From the NCBI GenBank assembly GCA_964017045.1, contig OZ024802.1:7796413-7860412 (forward strand): 64,000 nucleotides of DNA. The letters are read 5' to 3'. The DNA is from Omphiscola glabra. Taxonomy: Eukaryota > Mollusca > Gastropoda > Lymnaeidae. This document shows positions 21,780-33,971 of this stretch, piece by piece. Both the position numbers and the translations under genes were made by a program. The number at the start of each line of letters is the position of its first letter. Position 1 is the stretch's first letter. Under the pieces are notes generated by a model that saw only the letters and a list, made by a program, of their open reading frames with translations, was not told the DNA's origin and made no database searches.

Positions 21780-22577
21780 CTAGCGAGAACCCGGCATGCG
21801 TTGCAATGCCTCTCAATGAAAAAAGTGATTGTATTTTAATTAAGTTTTAAAGTAATTTTTAAATAGAAAATATTTACTGTTTTTTCCGTCTAGTGCGTAC
21901 ACAAATAAATTAGAAGCTTTTTCGATGCGTCAGAAGGCAAAATACAGCTGTCCACGTGAGAAGCATGGATTTTAAAAACTTAATCCAAACACTTGTAGTC
22001 ATTAATCCACCCACGCAGTAGCTCTGTTTTAAACTATATTTATATAGCTCAAATATTTATTATTTTTAAAATAAGGTCCCCGGTCCCAAACGCAAAATTG
22101 TAAAATGGTTGTACTTGTGCCACACACAAACAGAAATGTCGCTTGTATTTGATTTATTTCTATCCACCTATGCAATAGCATTGATTGAAATTATATTTGT
22201 ATAGTTCATATAAGGAAAAAAAAAAGGAATATTTCAAAATGGAAAAAGCTAATTCAGAAACCTTTCCTGCGCACAAAAACGTAACAAAGTTTTATCGCAA
22301 TCGGATGAATGGTATAGGAACGCATCAGGAGATTATATTACCTCATAAAAGGGGGGGGGGAGAATTTAGGGCCCCGGTCCCAAAACGGAATGTTGTAAAA
22401 TGTGTGTTATAATTCAGAAACATTACTGGGCGTGTGTAAAACAATTCACAAAATGTTCACCCCTTTTGGATTAATGGTATAGAAGCACATACGGGACATA
22501 CATACATACATTAATTTTTATATATGTATAGATATATTTTACGGAATAAATAGACCTTTTTCGCTACAATTCAAGGA

Positions 22578-23415
<838 letters not shown>

Positions 23416-23977
23416 TAATAAAATCTCTATTTTGAAAATTAAATTTTAACTTGTGTAAAAAGATTGTGTTTGATATTCATCGGTATAATTATGTAAATGT
23501 ATTTACATTTTGTTAACGTCATTGATTTTCTTACTTGGTAAACGTATGTTGATATATAAAATTAGAATATAGCATTAATTTTTAACAACGGTCATGTCAT
23601 TGGATTGAAAGATATTGTCATCCAAGTAAAAATGTATAAACTCAATTTACTACCCCTAATATATATGTATCGAATGAAGTTAATTATTTATCAAATTCAT
23701 TCTGAGGCTTATCTTGTTCTGCATTTGGCAAACTGAATCTATCGTATTAACACCACCCCCTTCCCACACACAGTGTTTTAAAAAAATTAATTAATCATCC
23801 ACCTCCTTACTTATTTTTTAAGAATTTTTTTTTGCAATTTATGTGCTTTGTTATTATTTAGATGAGTGATAAGTGCATTAAATAGGATATCTGGCTACGT
23901 AGTTTTGCTGCAGCAATTAAATTAAACAACATATTCTTATTAGAATTATTGTTAAATGTAGAGTTTTTACTACTTTA

Positions 23978-24564
23978 TTATTATTATTATTTGTTGTCTT
24001 ATGTAGCGTGGTACCCCAGCCTAGGGCTAGGCTCACCGCGCTGTACATAAAAATATTTAAAAAGAGACATAATGGGGATATTAACATAAAATACATATAT
24101 ATAATAAAGAACAGATGTATAGAGACAAGACTAAATCTAATGCATATTCACCTCATCCACACCAGAACTTTTACATGACAAGCCATGGACGGCGGCCAGC
24201 AGCAGCAGCGTTTATCGGTCAGATGTGGGGAATCAGTCGGGGTAGTAGAGTTTAAAGAGATGTGTTTTGAGTGCAGTTTTGAAGGCTGTGATAGATGATA
24301 TATTGCGGATGTGTAGTGGAAGAGAATTCCATTGTTTGGGGGCACATTAAGAGAAATATCTTTCACTGTATGTTTTTGTGCGAGTCTTGGGTACAGAAAG
24401 AATACGCCCGTCTGCGGAGGAGCGAAGCTGTCGAAGGGGTAAATAGACAGAGAGAAGTTCAGTTAGATAGGAAGGGCAGGAATTCGAGAAAAAGTTGTGG
24501 CAGAGAACAGAGAGTTTATTGTCAATCCGTGCTTGTACAGGTAGCCAATGAAATGAATGAAGTA
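23978..24564 (-). pseudogene. 5'-truncated L2/CR1-like LINE inserted in family A copy 2
   Basis: Reverse complement of the last 500 or so bases of the LINE at 42780-44750, including TACAGCGTGGTGAGCC-like 3' UTR wording and an (AATAAT)n tail (at 23978-23992 in this orientation). The homologous site in copy 1 (near 3490) reads straight through, so this is a clean insertion into copy 2. Coding remnants are broken by frameshifts. Confidence 0.85.
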
Positions 24565-25261
24565 TATTTCATAAAAGTATTTTTTTAATGAATTAAAAGT
24601 AAGAATTTATTAAATGTTAAAAATACAAAGCTAAATGTGTATTTAATTTTAGCAATTTAACAAGCAATCAATTCTGTTTATTAATTTTACTTTTAAGAAG
24701 GGGAATGTACTTCATCAGTTTTGTCACGCTCTTTTATTAAATCAGAAAACTTGTAGCTTTGGCTAAATAGGCAATTCGCACTAAGACGTCATTTGCGTGA
24801 TTATTTAGAACTAATTAATATTATTTTTTATTTTGCATTATTGACAACGCACCAAAGAACGCACTATTAGCAACTGATGTTTGGGTTTTCCCAATAAACG
24901 TGGTTACTGTGTAATTCTTTAATCATATTTTTTTTATTTAAATTATTTTTGTATAACTTTCAAAAGCATATAAAATGCTTAAGACAGTTCCTTTGTTGTT
25001 ACTTTAAATGCATTTATAATAATAATACTGAAACTTTTGTTAAAATAAAAGCGGAAATATAATTTTTTTTGCGCCTATAAAGCTATTCGATTTCCGTAAA
25101 AATAATAGAAAATAACTATGATTGTTTTTAAGAGTTCGAACGTATCAAAATAATATCGGTTCTTAAGCTTTATGTCAGCATTCTTATATATATTTTAAAA
25201 AATATTGTCCTAATTTTTACATTATAAATGTTAAATGAACACTTTATAGTAAAGCTAAGGA

Positions 25262-25455
25262 TTTTTTATAAAATTGTAAACAAATGATGTAAATGTACAC
25301 AAGGTAAAACAATTGATGCAAATTTACACAAGGTAAACAATTGATGTAAATGTACACAATGTAAAACAATTGATGCAAATGTACACAAGGTAAAACAATT
25401 GATGTAAACGTACACAAGGTAAACCAATCGATGTAAATTTACACGTTGTAAAGCT
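25262..25455. repeat. About 29-bp tandem repeat, 6-7 copies
   Basis: The unit is about CACAAGGTAAAACAATTGATGCAAATGTA, with diverged edges. Confidence 0.85.
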
Positions 25456-25532
25456 TGTTGTGAAGAGCGTATCGGATTTCACGTCTTCGCTTTTAAACGT
25501 CAATTTATACAACAGCTTATTATTATAACCAA

Positions 25533-25546
25533 CTAGCTGCCCTAAC
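25533..25546 (-). other. Possible Helitron-like 3' end (reverse orientation)
   Basis: The reverse complement reads CCCGTTAGGGCAGCTAG followed by T. This is CTAG before T with only a weak CCC/GGG stem upstream. Confidence 0.25.
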
Positions 25547-25637
25547 GGGATGTACACACATGCTGCACTCACGGTATGTACACACATGCTGCACTCACGG
25601 GATGTACACACATGCTGCACTCACGGGATGTACACAA
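25547..25637. repeat. 26-bp tandem repeat, about 3.4 copies
   Basis: The unit is TGTACACACATGCTGCACTCACGGGA; three overlapping frames stay open through it. Confidence 0.9.
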
Positions 25638-26159
25638 CAGTTAGTTCGTGCCAATATCTTACTCAAGTCAAGAAAGTGCAGAGGTCGTCAAGTCTCGGTC
25701 ATCTTCGGACTATCTCATCTCAGTCCAACTGCCTACTGCTTGGGCAGGTCAGGACTGGACATCACAGTATGGGTTAACGTATTTTATAAGTACATGTCGT
25801 TGTGTAACTATACCTAGAAGCCAAAATATGTTAAACATCGAAAATGGGTACATAGATAATTCTAAAAGTAATACTCTCATGTTTTAAACCATATTCCTTA
25901 TTCTGTCTTTTATTCTACACAAGAATAAGCTATTGTTACCATGTAACACGGAGGGAAGTAGCGAATAATAAAAATTGATGTTGGAAACGTAAATATCCTT
26001 ACAAGAATACTTGTTTAACATGTAGGAACGTTTAATTTTCTATTTTATAATTATAGATTTTAAAAGCGTTCTGAAAAAACAATTTTTTTACATACGTACA
26101 AAATTGATCTTTACTTATTGAGAATTTGCACTAGCAGGTATAAGGTAGCGTAATATGCC
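25638..26159. other. Non-coding stretch
   Basis: No supported gene; probably the body of the element that ends at 26199. Confidence 0.35.
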
Positions 26160-26164
26160 TTACA

Positions 26165-26199
26165 TGTTTACCCTAGTAACACCGGGTAATATCGTCTAG
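26165..26199 (+). other. Helitron-like 3' terminus
   Basis: ACCC (26170-26173) can pair with GGGT (26184-26187). Eight bases later comes CTAG (26196-26199), followed by T. Stem-loop plus CTRR before T is the Helitron 3' end pattern. The 5' end was not found. Confidence 0.4.
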
Positions 26200-26714
26200 T
26201 ATTTAAAATAATGAACATAAAATACGAGTCCACATAGAATAACTGTTTTAAAAATACGATCTGGCGTATCTAAAGAATAGTGCGCCGTTAAGCCACAGGC
26301 CACTTATTCTATTGCAACCCCAAAAGGGCCAAAATTGATTGATGTCCGGGTTTGATTCGGTCAGTAAAAGCTACTGACCATTTTAGATGTTTGGATAAAT
26401 TATAGTTATCGTAACCTGGTCGTTCAATGCAAGCAATGCATTATAATCTGTCATGCCTTTCTCTCGGAACACAGGGGTCATCTCAGGAGCAAGCGACTGT
26501 TCCATCTTCTCTTGTTAAGAGGGAGATCGAAGTGATCTTCTTTATGACGACGTTAACTCTTTTCTATGATGTTATCATACACGACAGAAGCACTGCCCCC
26601 CCATGGGGAAAGTCAAGTGCTCCTGGGAGAAAAATGGGGACAACGATATAACCATTATATATTTTTTATTAAAAACGACTACTTTGTCTTTTTTTAAAAA
26701 AAGTTTTTAAAAGA
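26200..26714. other. Non-coding stretch
   Basis: No supported gene; the 74-codon frame at 26427-26651 shows no recognisable domain. Confidence 0.4.
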
Positions 26715-27080
26715 ATAGTATATGATGCCTTCAACCGATTACAATTAGTGGATTCTATGAAATATCGCTACGTTAGATATATTTCATGATCCGTATATAA
26801 AGCCAAGCTTGTTAAAGGCTTACAGTGTTCGATTAATAATATCGTACTGGCCCCTCCAGCCAATGTCTTACTTCCTGTAGTTCGCATAATATATCGGTAT
26901 TTTTAAAGATTTTAATAACACTGTATTTTATTAACTTTACAACAATAAAAACGTCTACAAAATTAATAATAAGTTCTTGCTAAGTCTCAATCATGTGCAT
27001 TCTATTTTCAAATTATATTTCATCATAAAAGCATTACTTTTAAAGTAGGGATAGGTGCTAATTAAAAATTGTATTTAAAA
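26715..27080 (+). repeat. Dispersed repeat family B, copy 2
   Basis: Matches the reverse complement of 1180-1665 and parts of 36545-37240, for example ATATCGCTACGTTAGATAT, AAAGGCTTACAGTGTTCGAT and AAAGATTTTAATAACACTG. Confidence 0.65.
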
Positions 27081-28894
27081 ATAAATATATTTACTCGATT
27101 CCATGTGTGTGTACGTTATATAAAATGGAAACTTGAAAAAAATAAGATATATTTTTTTAAAGTAAGAATTTAACGTGCGCATACAAAAAGTGCGCATTTC
27201 ATTAATTATTGTATCGAAAGCGTTTGTGTTTTCTTTTAACGTGCTACTTTTGTAGCAATCTTTCCTGCATACAAATTGTTAAAAATATATAGACTTTATT
27301 TATTACGCCACACGAATATTTTTTATTATTCTTTTTTTCATGATGGGAATCTAACAGAAAGCTTAAAAAAAGTTTAGAATTTCGATTGTCATTTCTATAA
27401 AAAAAAATTCTTCGTACTAGTTTTAGGACATTTTTTTATTCATTATTTGTTCAATTTAAAGCAAGTTCTGTGGATTTAGTAAAAACAAAAAGATCTTTTA
27501 CAGTATATCTAGGGGGCTATTTGTAATTTATCTGAAAAATGTAATAGTGTTTTGAAATAACAAATAAATATTTCAATCAATTGCATATTGGGAAATGTAT
27601 ACTTTATTTGAATACGATTTCCCTTAAATAAAATCTGACATTAATAAATAAAGGAATGTCTTTTGTAAACAACTCACGTCTTCTTAAAATAGTTATGCTT
27701 TTCATATACAATTTATAAAAATGACCAGTTTTCTAAACCCATAAAAATGTATAGAACTTTCAAATTAACATATTTTTTTCGTTTTGTTAAAATTGTGAAA
27801 TATTTAGAAAAGGTAGCCTAATTATTATAAGTACTTTTTTTTTGCCATTTGCGTTCAGCAAATAAAATAATATTTGCGATGGTTTTATAGTGTCAATTAT
27901 TAATTAAGTAGCTACAAAATATGGAATAATAAAATAAATAGCCATATTACTATTTCTAGTTACATATAATTTTTTTTGTATGATACAAGCAGGTAAAGCA
28001 CTCCCCCCACCCACCCACACCCTCCCCCCAGAATCTCCAATTTTTGCACCCTACATTGAAAAATAACAATTAATAAAATATCTTTATCACATCTTAAAAC
28101 CCCTAAAATATCCGAGACAACCCATCATCGTAAGGGTTGTTGGTTGCACACAATGTTTCTAAGGTTACCGGTAAGTGACACCTACATTTTAAAACTAGGA
28201 TCTCTTCCGTTGCTCTCGAATTAGGTGTGGAATGTTGCAAAACTAAATTTAGGTATGTTATAAAATGCATTCTTGTAATTTTAGTTTATCAAAAGTTTTC
28301 TGTTGACTATAAAGATTTAAAAGGACAGTGCGGCTCTTAAGTGACCTAAGTGCATCTCGGTCAGTCGGCCACAAATGGGTTTTGACACGCCACAAACGGA
28401 GTGAATTCAGTTTATATATGACACTAGACGCTATAATGACTCCCAGAAAACATTAAAAATCTCTTTCTCCTTTCAAAAAGTATAATAGAAACATTGAATT
28501 CAAGTTTACTCAAATATACAACTCTTGATTTTGAAATAATAAAAAAAAATTCCCACCTACAAATCATGTATCCAAGTAGCGCACTTGATAAGAATCCTTA
28601 TTAGTGCTGAATTCTAGGAATTTTTTTGCTCGCATATTAAACGCGGCGTACGATATAAGGTTGTCATCAGTGCTTAATCTTAACAAAAGTTGAAGGCTAA
28701 AATAGAAAACTTAGAATAACAGATGGAATACTTATAAATGGTTGCAAAATTATACGTTTCTGTGTAAACAAAAAAAAACCAACAGAGTTGGTCTGGCAGA
28801 TTAGGACCCGTGGCTGGAAAGTATTTATCACATATCTGCATCGTGCCTGTAGATCTTGAGCCAATTTCTCTATTGCTGGTTACAATGCTGGTAA
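27081..28894. other. Long AT-rich stretch without genes
   Basis: About 1.8 kb in which no coding frame, tandem array or recognisable element could be supported. 28100-28700 is less AT-rich and may be unique sequence. Confidence 0.5.
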
Positions 28895-29041
28895 CTATGC
28901 AACTCGGAACTCAATGTTATACCAACCGGAGAAGTCAATGAGTACAAGCACGTTGTAGAAGGCATGGTAGCACGTGAGATACCACAAGTCCTGGTCAAAC
29001 CACAGGAAGTCTGAGCATGTCTGCCATGTCGTTTTGAGGAA
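28895..29041 (-). other. Candidate minus-strand coding segment (Trp/Tyr/Phe-rich)
   Basis: On the minus strand 49 codons are open, from just after a TGA at 29042-29044 to a TAG at 28895-28897. They include TTWQTCSDFLWFDQDLWY and HAFYNVLVLIDFSGWYN. Codons are mostly C- or G-ending, unlike the AT-rich surroundings, and the composition looks like a membrane-associated protein. It has no start codon and I recognise no family. A second frame over the same bases starts at 29052 and is Cys/Ser/Thr-rich, so the true frame, if any, is uncertain. It may belong with the candidate at 30219-30467. Confidence 0.25.
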
Positions 29042-29314
29042 TCACACGGCAACCCATGGGAAAGACTTAGATGCAGCCTAGTGAGTCTCCGATACCTGTT
29101 TCAATGTTTGCATTTGTTCGCCTATTGAGGGAACACGTTAATGGTTTCTCAAAGATGAATACTGTTGGAAAAAAAAGTGTTCGGGAGATGAGAAACATTT
29201 CCATTGAAAAGTTTTCTGATTGAATGACGTCACGTTTTCAGTTGGGTTTGTTTCTTCGGTTATCAAGATTCCGAGGTCGATGTTCTATTTTTAAAGTTCT
29301 CAGCTAGTCACATG

Positions 29315-29565
29315 GCAGTCACTTTTAACTGTGTCCACTATGTCTGTCACTTTTAACTGTGTCCACCAGGGCTGTCACTTTTAACTGTGTCAGCTATGGC
29401 TGTCACTTTCAACTGTGTCAACTATGGTTGTCACTCTTTAATGTGTCAACTATTGCTGTCACTTTTAAATGTGTCAACTATGGCTGTCACTTTTAAATGT
29501 GTCAACTAAGGCTGCCACTATGAACTATGTCAACCATGGCTGTCACTTTTGAAAGTGTCATTTGT
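29315..29565. repeat. 28-bp tandem repeat, about 9 copies
   Basis: The unit is about GGCTGTCACTTTTAACTGTGTCAACTAT. Confidence 0.9.
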
Positions 29566-30218
29566 TAAATTAGTTTATACAAGACAGCCATCTTTACACA
29601 AGATCGCAAAGCATTGATGTGGTATAACGTTCAGATAACTTTGACCAAAGTGTTACGGCTGAATTGGACAATGTCACGTTGTAGTTTTGACCTACTCGCT
29701 GTGCGTTGATACATTTCAACATTCTACTTCCTGGAAAAAGTTTTTCGAAAGACGCCTCAAAATTGCTTGTCTTGCAATCATTTGTAAACCATCAACCTCT
29801 TCAATATAGACGGTTTTGGTTACAAAAAAAATGTGTGGGAGAGTGGTTGGGGTGATTTACAGAAAGAAAAATAAATATACAAAATAAAATAACAAATAAT
29901 ACTGAAAATTCAAACCCCAACTATTTTAAATCTTATTGACAATCTGCACCATATACCTTCGGTAAATAACCATTTAGACAATCTGCATCATGGTAAATAC
30001 AGCTATATAGAACTTTATGAAATTTGCGGAGTATACGTCTGTCATACTAACTAGTTGGATTGCAGGTCAAACCGTACAGAATTTAACTTTAGTTCTTCGT
30101 ATTAAAAAAAAAATATTATAGCAAAAACTGTCCTCTCATCAATCATCTCACAACCGAAGAGGAAAAGATAATAGATAAAAAAAAAATTAGCCTTATTCAG
30201 TGAACTTGGATGTTAGGA
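29566..30218. other. Non-coding stretch
   Basis: No supported gene or repeat is seen. Confidence 0.45.
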
Positions 30219-30467
30219 TTATTCATCAAGTACAGTACACAGTGCTCGGCCAAGCGGTCCAGTCGAAGATAAAATGGACCAATCACAAGCCATGATATCA
30301 GTTCTGATGGAATCAACAAGGCCAGCAAGTTTCCTCTTCCACAAATTCACTGGCACATCCGGGCGTCCGATGATGACGTAACTGCGTGCACGATCCTGTC
30401 TGATGACTGATAGCAAGCACAAAACTGGGACAAAAGCTAGTAATGCGGTGAACGGGAGTTGAATCAC
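30219..30467 (-). CDS. Possible small secreted protein of 82 residues
   Basis: The ORF starts MIQLPFTALLAFVPVLCLLS, a plausible signal peptide with a hydrophobic core at about residues 8-22 and a cleavage region near RQDRA. The remaining 55 or so residues include a dibasic KRK at 44-46, W43, W63 and two cysteines (C61, C77). The DNA is noticeably GC-richer than the flanks and codon use looks real. A short prohormone or other secreted peptide is possible, but no family is recognised and no glycine amidation site precedes the dibasic motif. No promoter or splice sites were identified. It may be a complete small gene, one exon of a larger gene, or chance. Confidence 0.35.
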   Translation of the reverse strand: MIQLPFTALLAFVPVLCLLSVIRQDRARSYVIIGRPDVPVNLWKRKLAGLVDSIRTDIMACDWSILSSTGPLGRALCTVLDE

Positions 30468-31319
30468 TTTGGCTCTATGAGTATCAAAGACTATATCAAA
30501 TATTGAGACAGCCCGAAGAAATGAGGACTATTTTTAGATAGGACCAATTCGTGTTCACTAACCTTATTAATGCTTCGTTACGTCTCTCTCGTAGCTTCGT
30601 TAAAAAAAGCCCAGAAATGGATGAAACTATTGGATGAAGGATGAAAGGAAACTAGTGCAAAAATTTCAAAAGTCTTTGCAATCGTTCATCACAGTTAGAC
30701 GTACAAGCGATTCTCATTTACTTCTTCATCTACTGCAAATTTAAATTCGTAAAATATTAAGCAAGCTTTTGCATCAACCATTTTTCATCGACAATGACTG
30801 ACAAAGATTCAAGTTTGTACTATTTTTTCATGCTTTGAGAAATTAATAGGGGAAGTACTTATGCATCAAGTAACTAACCATTGCTACTGTAAGCTCCTAA
30901 ATAATTAGACCATTTTCGCCAATGAATAACTCACTTGTGAGGACCGAAATCAATACAGTTGGTGGAAGATTTTCTTAAACTGGGCAAATAATTTTCGCTA
31001 GTTCTGTTCAGTAAGGTGTCTCCTGATATTGACTTCTGAATGCCCTGACCTCCCCGAGTGCCCTGCCCTCCCTTAGTGCCCTGATCTCCCCGGAGAAATC
31101 CTTGTCTTATTAACGCGTTATGTGATTAGCACTAAGTCATAAATCTCTTCCTGACAATGTCCCCGGGGGCCTGTATCAACGGTAACAATGTTGGCCAAGT
31201 AGGATCTCCATTTTGATCATTTATTGTTTGTTTATATGCCAATAGTGTTATGATGGCGCCATGATTCTCTGACTTGAGTTTGACTACATAACTATTCGCA
31301 AACCATAACATTCGGAATG
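30468..31319. other. Non-coding stretch, mostly unique
   Basis: No supported gene. A short GAGTGCCCTG..CTCCC repeat lies at about 31040-31100. Confidence 0.45.
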
Positions 31320-31532
31320 GTGTAGGCCAGTGGTTCTCAACATTCTTAATGCCACGACCCTTTCATACAGTTCCTCACGTTGAGGCGACCCCCAGCCGCA
31401 AAATTATTTTCCTTGCTACTTCATAGCTGTAGAGTCTGTGTGTTTTCCGATGGTCTTAGGCGACCCCTAAGAAAGGGTTGTTCGACCCTCAAAGGGGTCG
31501 CGACCCACAGGTTGAGAACCGCTGGTGTAGGC
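31320..31532. mobile_element. SPIN-like hAT MITE (197 bp) with perfect 8-bp target duplication
   Basis: The element is 31328-31524. Its ends are inverted repeats, CAGTGGTTCTCAAC on the left and GTTGAGAACCGCTG on the right (13 of 14 matching). It is flanked on both sides by GTGTAGGC (31320-31327 and 31525-31532), an exact 8-bp duplication as hAT transposases make. The interior has GCGACCCC-type wording near each end (GAGGCGACCCCCAGCC; GGTCTTAGGCGACCCCTAAG; AAAGGGGTCGCGACCCACAG). From memory this closely matches the SPIN (Space Invaders) family described in tetrapods and some invertebrates, as a short internally deleted copy. It has no coding capacity, so transposase must be supplied elsewhere. 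Confidence 0.85.
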
Positions 31533-31739
31533 GAAAAGTGTTCCACTTCGATTGTATAAACATGAACTGTACAGAATGGGGTATGCGATCAGTCGCATGT
31601 GTAGTAAGAGCCGTAGAAAAAGGTGAGTGCTTGGTTCGAAGACGTCGCGGACATCACAGCCAATATGATTCGTGGTAGAGGAAATTAAGTATTTCTAATT
31701 CCTTTATGTTTAAGTCGCTTTTGTTCGTGGCTGGCATGC

Positions 31740-32045
31740 AAAATATTCGGACGGCTAATTGACCCACTTCCCGTCCACCGATCGAGCTAAAAGTCGGCAC
31801 ACATACTCCTCAACAGTGACAACACATTTCGCTTTAGAAGTGTACTATTTTCTTTCATTTTTTCCGAAACAGTTGGTGAAACAAATCTACAGTGTGAAAG
31901 CGGGTGGATCATTAAAATATTAACATAGTTCAGGCGCGTGAAAAAAATTAGACGTTTACCAGCCTTGTTTTTTTTTTTTGGGGGGGGGGGGGGATGGATG
32001 GGGGAAGAACTAATTGGGATCTTAAAAAGTGCGTTACTTGTATGC
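31740..32045 (-). repeat. Dispersed repeat family C (inverted copy)
   Basis: Reads in reverse as AAGTAACGCACTTTTTAAGA, C-run, GCGCCTGAACTATGTTAAT, GATTTGTTTCACCAACTG, GACGGGAAGTGGGTCAATTA. It contains only one unit of the motif that is a 12-bp array at 8109-8260. A long G-run lies at 31980-31993. Confidence 0.72.
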
Positions 32046-32171
32046 ATGCTTTTTTTTCAAATTTTCAGTTTCCCCCCCCCCCCCCCCCATCCCCAAAATA
32101 GCTCTATATTATATTTGTTAAAGAATTCATAGGAAAAACTTTGTCTTTAGGTATTGTATAATTTCATTCTC

Positions 32172-32585
32172 TCATTTTCTAACAGCTGTGTTCTACTGCA
32201 CCCATTCTCTACCTACTGTGTCCTACTGCACCCATTCTCTAACTACTGTGTCCTACTACACCCATTCTCTAACTACTGTGTCCTACTGCACCCATTCTCT
32301 AACTACTGTGTCCTACTGCACCCATTCTCTAACTACTGTGTTCTACTGCACCCATTCTCTAACTACTGTGTCCTACTACACGCATATTCTAGCTATTGTG
32401 TTCAACTGCACCCATTCTCTAACTACTGTGTCCTACTACACGCATATTCTAGCTATTGTGTTCAACTGCACCCATTTTCTAACTACTGTGTCCTACTACA
32501 CGCATATTCTAGCTATTGTGTTCAACTGCACCCATTCTCTAACTGCTGTGTCCTACTGCACCCATTCTCTAACTCTTGTGTCGTG
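32172..32585. repeat. 30-bp minisatellite, about 14 copies
   Basis: The unit is about GCACCCATTCTCTAACTACTGTGTCCTACT. Part of the array (32370-32530) alternates two unit types, ACACGCATATTCTAGCTATTGT.. and the basic type, giving a 60-bp higher-order repeat. The long Cys/Leu/His/Tyr frames are artefacts of a period divisible by 3. Confidence 0.95.
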
Positions 32586-33970
32586 CTTTTTGTTAAAGAT
32601 CACTATTCATTCACTCCTACCACTCTATTGCTCAGTTAACTTTAGTACACTTTAGATTGCCACGACTGACCATGGTGGGTAACATTTTCGCCAAGTGAAT
32701 AATCCGAGGCATATTGGTCAAATCAACCTGGTAGACCCGCGGACATGCAGACGCAAATAACAGATACACCACACATAGATTATCCTCTTCAGTGTACAAT
32801 TTCTGGAGTCATCGTTTGAAGGGAGCTTATTCAAAGTTGCATTTTTGGCTAACTGCCACAAAGCTAAAACGAAAGCTTGTTGTAGCATAGTTTATATTTC
32901 TTTTAAAAATTAAATCACAATGCAAAGACTGACATTCATGTCTTAATGATGTTTGTATCATGTATAATATCTGGCTGAAATTCTTTTAAACTCAGTCCGA
33001 CTATTTGGACGTGCGTAATATTCCTGTGGCACACCAAGCTTCAAAAGAAAATAGGCTTTAAACACATTGGGGGGGGGGGGGGATCAGGTGTGTGAGACAA
33101 GGAAGTTATTTGAGTAGGGCGGGGGTCATATCCCTTAATTTGTGGGGACGTAATTGTACCAGGTATCAGTATCTTGAACAGTAGAAAATCAAACGTAGCA
33201 AGAAATGAATAAGGGAAAGAAAGAAAAAAGAATAGGGATTCAGGAAATGGAAATGTATGAAAGAATTGTTGGCCCAACATGAGTCCAGTAGCAAGCACAC
33301 AGGTTAATCATTGGCACGGACGCAAGCAAAGAGAATGCGAGCAGGAAAGGCTGAATCTGTAGAAAATCTGAGAAATGCTCAGAGAAAGTCAGATGTTTTG
33401 TAAAATAGGAATCGTCTTCATTAAGTTTAGCGACTTGATATCTAGGTCAAGGTCAATTTTCAGCTTTTAGACGTGACGACAATCAAAGGATTGTAAAACA
33501 ACGGAATACATTATGTTGAAATGCTCCAAACAATTATTGAACTTTCTCCTCATCTTCGAGACATGTCTTTCATCTTAAAATCTGTCTGTGTGGTCGGCTA
33601 GTAGCCTTTGACATGAAATATTTGTGTAAGCATTATTTGAGGGTAATGCAGAAGTCTTGGAGCTTGAAAGATCGCTTGAAACCAGGTGGTCTAATTGGTA
33701 TCGGTGTGTTCGCTAGATAAAGCGTAGAACTCAAATGAGTGTTAATGTTTAAGAATCCATTGGATTACCGACTGCTGGCAGGTTATCCAAAGCAGAACCT
33801 AAATGGCTGCGAAAAAAAGAAATAATTCAATATCATTGCTTAGTTGTTTGCTTGTGGCTGAAAAGTTTTTGTGTTGGTGGGGGGGGGGGGCGCAAAAATG
33901 ACAAAACTCACCATTCGATTATATATCAATGGAACTTCTGCTAGAATCCTCCAAAGAAGGTATTAATGAA
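32586..33970. other. Mostly unique non-coding stretch
   Basis: No supported gene in 1.4 kb. A TGGTCTAATTGG motif at about 33688 resembles a Pol III A box but no partner B box in a tRNA-like fold follows. Confidence 0.4.
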
Positions 33971-33971
33971 T

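Noticed and set aside
32154..32655. Cys/Leu/His/Tyr repeat protein of 155-161 residues
   Set aside because: Translation of the 30-bp array; no signal peptide, start context or splice signals.
33680..33760. Possible tRNA or tRNA-derived SINE (TGGTCTAATTGG, an A-box-like word)
   Set aside because: No B box at the right distance and no cloverleaf could be drawn. A B-box-like TTCGAAC near 58337 is equally isolated.
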